Assembly (NCBI GenBank): GCA_000467715.1
Contig: AJFK01000121.1
Coordinates: 1-26,961 of the forward strand
DNA from: Hysterium pulicare CBS 123377
Lineage: Eukaryota > Ascomycota > Dothideomycetes > Hysteriales > Hysteriaceae
Length of the DNA stretch: 26,961 nucleotides
Reading direction: 5' to 3'
In this document: piece by piece, positions 1 through 9,506 of the stretch
Position numbering within the stretch: position 1 is the stretch's first letter
Layout of the letters: every line of letters starts with the position of its first letter
Program-made: the position numbers and the translations under genes
Notes under the pieces: generated by a model
Told to the model about the DNA's origin: nothing
Seen by the model: only the letters and a program-made list of their open reading frames with translations
Databases searched by the model: none

Positions 1-2456
1 GGGTGCTCGAATAATTCCTGCACCCCCGTGGTAGGTACTGATCCCATCCAATCTTCCCGACAACCACACTTTAGAAATCTATAAGCAAAGCAACCAGGGG
101 GTTTTAGAATCAAATGTCAAAAACCTAAATCTCTTTGTCGGGATCCGGGAGTTCTGTACGGGTTACTTTTAACGGATGAAGCTACTAATAGCGAACCACG
201 GACAAGCTGGGGCTCTGGTTCGCTTTGTCTGCATCTTCCTCCACAATATTGAAAGAATTTCCCCCATTAATGGGTCTTTGGTTAAGTCCGTCGGAAAGCC
301 AAATCGCCATGGATCATGCCAGCCGATGGGCCCGAGAGGTGGTATCCAGCTTGTATGTGAAGCCGCAACTTGAAACGAAACATCGTCCTGCCTGAGGGTC
401 AAGGCAACAACATATAGACCCGAAAGACACCGATTGGCGGATTTCGCAAACAAAGAAAGGACTTCTCTCGTTGGCTCGCAGAACGGACTACTGAAAAGAT
501 GCAAACGTCGAAACAAAGTCGCCGCATGAAGAAGAAACATGCTTTGAAACACAAACCCTTACAAATAACGTTATCTGGTTTTTGGGTGGATAGCCTAAGA
601 TCTTGCACGATCCAGAACTCGTCGATAAGTAATGCCCCCGCGATGATGATAACTGAATGCAGCAGGCTTACCATGACTACGACTTCGTTCCAGTGGTTCT
701 CTCTACAACGGATTGATGGTTTTGGTTAATTGCTAGATCCGCACTGTTGCTGAAGAAGAAAGTAACTGCTGGACTTTTGCCGTTGCACCCGCCCCCGCAT
801 CCTGATCCTGCATGTGCATGGCCAGAACGAGTTGCTTGCCGAAGGGATTCCGGAATGAAGTTCTGCGTGCGGGCCGGCGCGGCACGAGCAAAGCGATCAA
901 GCCAACTCATGGTCCGCCGCAGCAACCTTCACATGGAAGATATCGGAAAGGCCAACAACAATCTCACTCGTACGAGTCACAAGGGCAGACGAGAGGCATT
1001 TTGGTGGTTGCGGGTTCTTATCACAAGCCGCGGCGGGAGATTTGACAAAAGGGTCACACGCACCTAGGGCAACCTGAAAGACCGAGGATCGCGAAGTTTA
1101 TTCTTCCGTATCCGCGCGGTTTTCTGGTTTTACGTGCGAAGCGCTATCGTGACTGCCTTGGGGTGGGCTGGGCAAGCGTACGGACGCAGCCGTCTTCCTA
1201 TTCCGCGCGTTCCGTTAACATGTAGCTTCGTATGCCGTATGCCGTATCTGGTATGCTTCAAGCTCTTCCCAAGAAAAGTCCCAAGCGGTTTCTCTCGGAC
1301 GACAGGTATGCAGGAAGCGGAGTAAAATGTTCCAGCCTGGGCTACGAAGCCCTCCTACTCCGCGAATGTGGAAATTTGCGAGAAGGAGTACATTTAACGG
1401 ATTTCGCTGGCGTGTCTCGCATTGCTTTCCTTCCATCCTTCTACCGGTGCGGGCGTTGGACGTAGATAAAACCGATGAAACGTGTGGCTGTACTAGGACG
1501 GACAGCGAGTGTTGGCCCCCCTAACCGGTCAGCGAAACGAAAGCGCACGCAGCACGGGGTCAGGCACCACAGTTTGTGCGTATGTGCGTTGCGTGTGTTT
1601 GCTTCGTTTCACGCGCAGGTGCGCCTTATGGCACTGGCTGTGCAAGCGCAAGTGAGGCTGGGATGCTCGTCTGTACGAACGAGTGCGAAGGCTGCGGACA
1701 GCACAGCATGATCTCCTTCCTGAAAATCAGGATCTTGTCGGATCCGCCTTGGAATAAGATCATCCAGGCAAGAATTATGTTGCTGCCAGCGATTCATCCG
1801 AAGGCCGACGGAAGCGAAAGAGCCCGATGGGCGCGAACAATCCAGGTACTCAGCCTTGCCGAAAATCGCGGGTTCCCAGATGTTCCGGCGCGGTGGAAGC
1901 GAAACTTGATCGATGACAAGGGGGAGGGCGCGGGGTTAAGCAAAGGTCCGATGCCTAGCGAATGAGAAACACACCGACCTCGGGACCTTTTGAGAAGAGC
2001 GGTCAGCTGGAATTAATGCATTTCAAGGAACCAGGATTGTGGATCCTGATGAACTGATAAGCAAGATTGCAAATTATTGTCACATGAGATCACCATGAGG
2101 CAGTAGAATAATGTTGTTTGTGGTAATGTTTTGAATTTGTGTTTCCTAGCTATGTTGCAGTCGAGTCTCGACCTCATCCATCAGCTAAGAGGGAGATCTC
2201 GCTGTCTTCAGTCATCCTCCTTCACACAAGATAGAGTGGAAATTGCCCATCGCAGCTGGTCCAAACCCTGCGCGCCACGGCCTCAAAATTTCCCAATGTA
2301 GAGATATCCAGCTCTGTTGATGAAAAACAAAAGAAATATGCCCGTGGTATTTCGCTTCCATAAATGCTTCGTTTCGTGAAGAAGATCAAAATCGCTCGCT
2401 CGCTTAAAATGCAGTCGACAAATCAAAGGAAGATCGTGATGAGGTTCGGTGATTGT
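1..2456. other. No recognisable gene
   Basis: Open frames here are at most about 130 codons, show no domain I recognise and overlap one another on both strands without a consistent reading. I could not assemble a spliced gene from them. A short imperfect 7-bp tandem repeat lies at 1230-1257. The last few hundred bases are probably the 3' flank of the minus-strand gene that ends at 2457. No tRNA or rRNA signature was found by eye. Confidence 0.55.
1230..1257. repeat. Short imperfect tandem repeat, 7-bp unit x4
   Basis: Four consecutive 7-mers read GTATGCC, GTATGCC, GTATCTG, GTATGCT. The first two are identical and the last two differ by one or two bases. It lies outside any supported gene. 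This is an ordinary microsatellite-like feature with no function implied. Confidence 0.7.
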
Positions 2457-3134
2457 CTAGCACGAGGCTATCAGCGGAGCGTTTCGTTGCGGTATGAAGT
2501 ATCCGTCTTTGACGAACGAGGCTTGTTCCGGTGTTGTCAAGGGCTTGCCGTAGTATGATGTTGTTAGCATGGCTTCCTTCTCGGAGAATTCCATGCTGAG
2601 TTGAGGTGGAGAGACGGGTGGTGATTCGTCGTCTGACTCCGAATCGTCGACCAGTTCAGGAGGTGATTGAGATTGAGATGGTGTTCGTGTGAGTGCGTGC
2701 TCCTCGTCATCCTCAAAGTCCTCGTAGTAGTCCTCCTCATCGTCCTCGTCGACCTCGGAGGTTGTGATTTGTACTGGTGCCGACACAATCTTGCGTGAGA
2801 GAGGAGCCATCATGTCGAAGTCGCCATCCTCATCGTAAAAGTCTGATTCAGATTCGCTGTCGGACTCTGAGTCCTCTTCATCCTCCTCTGGTAGTTCCGC
2901 AATGGTGTCGACCCATTGGATGTGTCGGGGCTCCTCAGCCTTGGAGGCCTTCTTGACCGTCTTGTTGAACCATGCCTCTTGTTCCCGCTCAGCGTCGGCA
3001 AGCTCGATCATGAGAGAGTCAAGGAGGTTGGCATGGCCGACGAGCAGCCTCAGGTCGTGGTCAGCCCGGCAAGCTTCCTTGCCCAGCTTTGATCGTGCCG
3101 AAGCGGCAATGTAGTAGGTTTGTGTGAGGCTCAT
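2457..3134 (-). CDS. Conserved-looking acidic protein, uncharacterised
   Basis: Intronless frame of 225 residues from the favoured start. The N-terminus (MSLTQTYYIAASARSKLGKE) runs into a helical segment containing DHDLRLLVGHANLLDSLM and ADAEREQEAWF, which reads like a conserved domain rather than a chance frame. A long Asp/Glu/Ser run follows, about residues 80-160, typical of a disordered nuclear or regulatory tail. The C-terminus has SYYGKPLTTPEQ and VKDGYFIPQRNAP. The same frame continues upstream to another ATG at 3233, adding 33 Ser/Thr/Pro-rich residues. I prefer the ATG at 3134 because the conserved-looking block starts there and it has A at -3, but 3233 also has A at -3 and cannot be excluded. 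I recall similar proteins of unknown function in other filamentous ascomycetes and give no function. Its upstream side faces the 6.3 kb gene-poor stretch. Confidence 0.75.
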   Translation of the reverse strand: MSLTQTYYIAASARSKLGKEACRADHDLRLLVGHANLLDSLMIELADAEREQEAWFNKTVKKASKAEEPRHIQWVDTIAELPEEDEEDSESDSESESDFYDEDGDFDMMAPLSRKIVSAPVQITTSEVDEDDEEDYYEDFEDDEEHALTRTPSQSQSPPELVDDSESDDESPPVSPPQLSMEFSEKEAMLTTSYYGKPLTTPEQASFVKDGYFIPQRNAPLIASC

Positions 3135-5181
3135 CTTCTGCTTCTTCTGTGGTGGGGAGGAGACAAAGTGGGAGCGAGTGGTTTCGACGGAAATAGGCTC
3201 AAATGAAGTTTGTAATCGAAGTGGAGAAGGCATCTTTGTTTATGTAGGCAGCAAAAATTTATTTGCCTGGAGTGAGTCAGTGCCTGGTTTTTGTTGCGTG
3301 GATGACTGGATGAACCGTACGGGTTTCGTGTAGCCAATAGGAAGCGAGGCGGTCTGGGCGATGCTCGATCGGATGCAGGTTGCTTTGTGCTCGTGATGGA
3401 TGGAATAATTCTCAAGAGTGATGCGACGATTTAATGTTGCAGTGTTATTGTGAGGATCTTGAAGTGCTGATTGTGGACTGGTGAGAATGGCCTCAAAGGA
3501 CGGGGCTGAGGTCTTTCTTATGTTCAGGCCTGTCGACCTGATACAGACAGGATGACCAAGACCCACGCACAACGACATGCATGTCCAGGTGGAGTTAACG
3601 AAGCGGAAAACTCGGACGCGGACAAGAAGTCGGTGACAATGAATGTAAGCCCCGCAACCCCTGCCACACCGCTCGGGTCGGACTCATACTGGCTGATGAA
3701 TCACGTCGTTACGCTAGCCAGTAATGCGCCCTTTGCACCTGGGAGCCTGCTGGATGCTGATTACTTTTTGCCCAGCGCATCTTCGGCCGATTTCTGCTCT
3801 CCTGCCATGACTATCGCGGCGCCCTCGGCCTTTAGCAATAACTCATCCAGGGACCGTGATGCTGCTGCAGGCGGGCTTAACCCATAACGCCCGAGGAACT
3901 CACGATGGGCATGCCCATTAATTCCATGACAGCCCCTAACGTTAGTTCACGATGAGTCTACCAGCGCACGTAAGGGCTGCCCAGCCGTTGTTTCTACCTT
4001 GCCGTTCTTGGTGCGTGTCACGGACGAAACAGAGCCAACAAGCCCCATTTGTTTGGCCTTGGGTTTTTGGCTGCCTGGGATATGCGACAGTGGGATGGGC
4101 TTTGATTGCGAATGCGCTGTCTGGTGTCTGCAGGCCACGCAAATGCCAATGCGTGTGCTCTCCAGCTGATTGATCTCTAGCCCCGAAACAGCCATGCCTC
4201 GCACCCGAAACTGCAAACAAACGTTTGCCCACCGCTCCGTGTCCGCCTACGCCGCCTTGCCGACTCGCTGCCGCTGCCCCAATGGACAGCAGCGCTGACT
4301 GCGACGAGGCTGGCTGATGAGCCAAGACCTTTTAGAATTGCAGATGCAGACTCCCAATACGTGTCGAAATGCGAAGCAATTGGGGCTGTGACTCAAATCT
4401 CAAAATTGAAAGGGATATCTCTATGCGGTGGATAGCTCGTTGACTAAATCCGAGCCGTTGTCGCGTTCGTTTCTTCTCTCACCCTTGGGAACTATCATGG
4501 TCTGAAAGCGGTAAGGGTCTCGAGATTCTCTTTGATTGATGCAATTCACTATTACCAATACTTGGTGAATAATGTGCGTTGGACGGAAACTTTTCGGGTA
4601 GCCAAGAGACGGACGCTTTTTGTCGGAGACAAAGCACAAAGAGCGGCCGCATGAACTCCAGGGATGCCGATGGTCTCGTCGCTCGGGGTTCGGAGCTGTG
4701 AATCATCCCAGCGGTCGAACTGAACGAGACTTCCAAACATTGGTGCGAGGCCGGAGTCATCTCATCACCATTGATCGCATAGTCGATATGCTACATTTCC
4801 CATCTGCACGCATCCGCCTTTACGCAGCAGCAAGCAACTGCTGCAGAAGGTTCTCTGTGACGATCTTGGCATTTCAACTTATCGTCATCTCTTTTCGTGC
4901 GTAGTGGCAGGTTTAGGTGATTACTCACAGCCGTTGAGCGAAGCTTAATAAAGGTCCTGTGTTCGTGATTGGCTGTTGAGCAAATGGATTAAGAATCAAT
5001 GCAGCATTGATAGGGCTGGCTTTGATCGCTGACAGGTCCCGTCGTCATGGGTTCGAAATTCGGGGTCGTGCTGACAAAATGTAGTGTACTAACCCCGCCG
5101 AATTCCATTTCACGATCCTCTTCCACTATGGCACCATCATCAATTACTCACACTGGGCGTCTATCCTAGTGATGCTCTCTA

Positions 5182-6051
5182 ATGTTGGATCAGAGAACCG
5201 CGGAGAGATTGCTTGTGATATCCTGTCGTCAGTACTCGACACGACTGGCATGTATGCACTCGGTACAGTATTCCGCAGATGTAACATTCTCGTCTGCGTC
5301 CGCCTTTCTGCTGTGTACCTCGACGAGACAGGGTCATTTTAATGAGGAATGCGAACTAGCCACGCCGTCCCCTTGGATACCGTATACGTGGAGACGCCTT
5401 CATCTCTCTGACCTTGGCTTGGGTGCTTCAAGCTCTATCCAAAAAGAGCAAGTCCAATCTTCCCCAGCTCCCCAGAAGATGCACATTAAACTGCCAGTGG
5501 CAGATTGGCCAATCAACAGCCGCAGAGAGGGGGGCTTGGCCTGCTTCTACGTGTGTTCTTTGCAGCCAGCCATTACTCAGCCCAACCAGCCCTACGATAT
5601 TAAGCGTCTCACCCTCTGCCCGTATCTGCCATCTCACTCCCAGACACACCGCCCCGTGCACATGGTGACTCTGTTCCTGTCACATTCGCCAAGCACGTGC
5701 ATATTGAGACTGCGACACAGCCTCAGGCGCTCTTTTGGCGTTTCGTGCCGTAAGCCTCGCGGCCAGCCCGAAGAAGTAGAATACCACGAAGCACCTAAGC
5801 GACTACTACTCTGCAAGGCGAAGAAGCCACTCACAATCCCGAATGAGGAACTTTCGGGTGTAATTGCATCCGTATATCTTGTTGCTATAGAACCCGTCAG
5901 AGGACTCATGATTTCTATTTTTATCACTTCGTTTCCCGCTTCGGCTATCTATCACAGCTGGAATTCTCCTCACCACATTCACGCATTTCGTGAATTTCCC
6001 TTTCCATCTTCCTCATTCGTAGACCTTATTGGTTTCCGATTTCAATTTTAA
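5182..6051 (+). CDS. Doubtful orphan ORF, 289 codons
   Basis: A stop-free ATG-initiated frame of 289 codons lies in the middle of the gene-poor stretch. I recognise no domain, signal peptide or repeat. The product is rich in Ser, Leu, His and Pro, with scattered Cys and no clear low-complexity block. Codon use shows no marked preference for C- or G-ending codons, unlike a well-expressed fungal gene. Its length is more than expected by chance at this base composition (see findings), which is the only reason to list it. It could be a lineage-specific gene, part of a longer spliced gene, or an accident. No splice sites were needed or obvious. Confidence 0.2.
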   Translation: MLDQRTAERLLVISCRQYSTRLACMHSVQYSADVTFSSASAFLLCTSTRQGHFNEECELATPSPWIPYTWRRLHLSDLGLGASSSIQKEQVQSSPAPQKMHIKLPVADWPINSRREGGLACFYVCSLQPAITQPNQPYDIKRLTLCPYLPSHSQTHRPVHMVTLFLSHSPSTCILRLRHSLRRSFGVSCRKPRGQPEEVEYHEAPKRLLLCKAKKPLTIPNEELSGVIASVYLVAIEPVRGLMISIFITSFPASAIYHSWNSPHHIHAFREFPFPSSSFVDLIGFRFQF

Positions 6052-7893
6052 AATCTCACAGGACTAGACTCACGGGCCCAGCTACCGGGTAGCGACAAGC
6101 CGTGTGAAAGGGTCAACGGCTCCCCTATTAGCACCATGCAGTTCGCAACGGGGGTCGCGCTCCCGTAAGCATTCAGCTACTATTGAGCGCCATAAGTCTC
6201 TCAGCTTAGTACCCTAGGACACATAATGAACTGACCAAGCCATCGCATTTTTAGAGATCCAGTGAACGAATTCATGTCAACAATAACAGCAGCCATCTCA
6301 GCTGTCCCCTTCTTCCATCGAACATTCGAGACTCAAGAAACTCGTCCTACGAAATACGAGCCCTAATTCTGAACACCTATCTGGTCGTCTGACAACCCTG
6401 TGTCTGCTCTACCTGTTACCGAAGACATTCTCGGGCCGCTACCAAATTTATCCCCGGTCATCCAAGCGCAGCATTCCCGGATTATTTCTGCAACGACGAC
6501 AGCACAAAGGAACACGTCTCCTCTCTCTCTCTCAAAAGCACTGAAGATTCCAAATCCCGTTGCATCAAATATTCTCTCTCGGACCCCCAAATCCCCAGCG
6601 AGAGATCCTGTCTTCCACGAATCTGACAGCCCATTATCCCAATTCGTCTCTTTAAGCGACCTAACCCTTCTCACACAGAGTAGAAATACTCATCAGTGTC
6701 TCGGAAACCCCTCGGCCGACGCAGACCTAGATTGAAGGCGCTCTCCCCTGTAAACCATTATACTCAAATCAGAAAGTCTCCTGAAGACTGGGGTTTGCAG
6801 GACCCGATGTTCTAGACTCAGCCCTCTCAGACAACGTGGTAAAGAACCAGAGCATCCCTACACCGGTGACATGGCCACGGTGTCCTCTGATGAGTGAGCT
6901 TCTGCTCGTCTGACTCTGGGCAATCAAAACCTCGGTTCGGGAAGCTACTCTGCCAAACATCAAGAAAGCCCAGCTGCAGGGTGCATTGGGGATTTTGTGA
7001 GCGAGGGCAGAACTGACTTCTGGCAGATGTATAGCTTGATCCTACTAAGTTCCCGCTGTATAGGGATCTAATGCTTGCTCCCCTCGGCCGACACTTCGAC
7101 TTCGAATCTCGATCTTTATTTGATGTCAGGCCGACTCATTCCTGGGGGTTCGCTAGCCGCAATACCCATCAAACAAGTCTCAGCTTCACACAGGAAGCAT
7201 GATGCTACTGCACGCTTCCCTAACGCTTTGAGCAATAAGGTAAGCATATTATACTGATAAAAACAATTTTTGAAAGAACACTAAGAACACTGAGAGTGGG
7301 TGGACTGCAGGAACGTAGTAGGTAGGTTGGTTAGGATTAGATACTGGAATCCCGCTTATTTTCTACACTTCATCTAGCTAAGAAGCGCGAAGACACCAAC
7401 AATTACCTCAGCGTTGCCTCCTGTCACCCATCTGTGGATCGTCAATGGCCAATCGACCATATAACAATACACCCATTCGCCATTACCACCCCACTGGCTA
7501 ACCCCGAGATCGGGGTCTTTCACTATATGAAGAGACACCCTGAATCAATTAACAACAAAGCACAACCTGCCCACTCTAGGCCGTTGCATCAGAAGGCACG
7601 ATTCTCCGCTAACCATGTTAGAATATAGATCCCCATCGCTTTACAACCACCATATTGTATAAACATGCGATCATCCCGATGACCGCATACTACTCATCAT
7701 CAAGAGTCCCTTTTCTCTACAATTACAGGTGTTCGTGCACAAAGTCTCGTGGTATCCTCACAGCCACGCCATCAAAAGCCTATCCACAATCCCACCGAAA
7801 GACTAGAAGTGAAATCCAAATCATAATCTTCGAACAGAGGAAGCAGGAAGAAGCCGCCGATTGAATCCATTAGAAACAGCACTATCTCAATCT

Positions 7894-7921
7894 ATCCAAG
7901 ATCCAAGATCCAAGATCCAAG
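7894..7921. repeat. Tandem repeat ATCCAAG x4
   Basis: Four perfect head-to-tail copies of the 7-bp unit ATCCAAG lie in non-coding sequence just upstream of a trinucleotide run. This is ordinary slippage-prone sequence. Confidence 0.9.
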
Positions 7922-7957
7922 CCTTTGTCTTTCACTTCCGTGTCTCAGGGCTGCATC

Positions 7958-7981
7958 TCATCATCATCATCATCATCATCA
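7958..7981. repeat. Microsatellite (TCA)8
   Basis: Eight perfect TCA repeats in non-coding sequence, followed by a short AC run. Likely polymorphic between strains, as is general for such tracts. Confidence 0.95.
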
Positions 7982-8556
7982 CACACAAGTCTTCACTACT
8001 TAGTATCACCAAAAGGCTTCACCAAAAGCAAAAGCGGAGGAGACTCGAGATTCTATAAAAAAAACTCAACCACATCTTTTCAACATGTGTCTGTTGCACT
8101 CTACTCTACTCTACTCTGCTCTATACTAACACCAAAAAAATGCTCCTCTAAATTCTTCCCTTATTTCTCTCGTTTTCCATCCAAATGTAGGGCCGCCTCT
8201 TCGAAGCCCTATTCATATCCAACAGAGTGCTAGGTGGTGCCAAGTAGACGAAACCTGGTCTTCCTGATCATATCCAATCTTGCTCATCCAAAAGCGTCAA
8301 CAAAATGATTAAAAAAAAAAAGGAAAGCCCGTACGGATTCTCTCTCCTCGAGCTAAATGGGACATGCGTATGTATAAGCGAACCAGCGTTCTTTCCAAAC
8401 CCCTTCAATGCCCCCGAACCCGAAATCAAACTTAGACCAAAGGGGGAGAGAGATAGAGAGGGGAAAACAACCATGAGGCTCCACACCACACCCCACGCAA
8501 ACTCACATATGCGAAACCATCACGTCAGTAAACCATAGAAGCTCTGCGCAGTTGGC

Positions 8557-8598
8557 AAACATGAAGATAAACATGAAGATAAACATGGATATGAAGAT
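8557..8598. repeat. Tandem repeat, 12-bp unit AAACATGAAGAT
   Basis: Two perfect copies of AAACATGAAGAT (8557-8568, 8569-8580) are followed by a diverged third copy that contains the same ATGAAGAT ending. The repeat is non-coding. Confidence 0.85.
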
Positions 8599-8784
8599 AG
8601 CTAAGAAGAGAAACCCCTAATAGAGTCGATAAATTGGTATCCTGAAAAATAGATTGAAAAGATGATAAGAAACCCTGTGAACACCAATCCCCCGATGCAC
8701 CAGATGCAGAGCTGTTGAAGATTGAAACTAAAGAAATCTGAGGCAGGCGTGGAGGTTTCAAGTCGGAAAAAGGGCGTTGTTGCC

Positions 8785-8807
8785 TCGTTCGTTCGCTCGT
8801 TCGTTCG
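8785..8807. repeat. TCGT-type tandem repeat
   Basis: A run of TCGT units with one interrupting base change (TCGTTCGTTCGCTCGTTCGT and three more bases). It lies in the gene-poor stretch, downstream of the RING-LON gene. Confidence 0.8.
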
Positions 8808-9506
8808 TGTGGAGGATAGATGAGTTTGGGGTGTGAATAGAGTTGGTGGATCTATGAACAACGAGGGGGAGAGTCTGGCACCCGGAGACTGCAGGGGGAA
8901 GCCGAGTAGAAATCCCGGTATTCTCGGCGTAGCGTAGATACTCTCGAGAGGAAGGGACGGAGGGCCGACTCAGACCAGCGTAGAAGATAGGCTGGCAGAC
9001 CGACTTCAAGAAGATATCGGCCAATGGATCCAAAGAGCAATGAGTAAAGGACCGAGAAACAAGAGCCAGCGGCTGAATGCAGTGATGATGCGAAAGGTAT
9101 TTATAAGACTGTACAAGCGCTCCCGGAGGCCCTGTTAGCAATACAGACGTATTAGCACAGAGATAATAATGATGGGCGCTGGGGAAAAGGAGAACACTTC
9201 GGCAATCGAGATGGTCTGAGATGGATACCACGGAGCAGCAGCAGCGCGTGAAACGCTTGAGAGTAATCTAGTACTCAAATGGAGTTCATTGACGCCTAAC
9301 TGACATACATCTGCGGTCTTTACGAACCAAGCTGTCGAGGTCGAAATACCTTGGAAATCGACGGCTCGGGTAAAGCCCGTGAACAAACGTAGTGAAAAGG
9401 TCGAAATCGCTTCAATCACTGCTCGCTCCGCGGAACCACAACCACTTCACACCATCCATCTGAGTTGAAAAAAATTGGGAATAATAAAGGGTGGGCAGGG
9501 AAAAGC

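Larger units (their letters stand above)
3235..9506. other. 6.3 kb stretch without a recognisable gene
   Basis: No frame here carries a domain I recognise and I could not build a spliced conserved gene. The stretch contains one long orphan frame (5182-6051, listed separately) and a low-complexity zone around 7890-8810 with several short tandem repeats. It lies 5' of the acidic-protein gene and 3' of the RING-LON gene, both on the minus strand, so it may hold a long upstream region of the former and the 3' UTR of the latter. Non-coding RNA or a fast-evolving gene with introns could be missed by eye. Confidence 0.5.

Noticed and set aside
3552-3887. 111-codon plus-strand frame rich in Ala, Pro and Ser
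   Set aside because: Looks mildly protein-like but has no known domain, no splice continuation that I could find, and starts in the 5' flank of the divergent acidic-protein gene.
5041-5090. GGTTCGAAATTC resembling a tRNA T-loop (B box)
   Set aside because: The bases on each side do not form a T-arm stem, and I found no A box or acceptor-stem pairing at the right distance.
8758-9231. 157-codon minus-strand frame downstream of the RING-LON gene
   Set aside because: No domain, it runs through a TCGT tandem repeat, and it could not be joined convincingly to the RING-LON gene by splicing.
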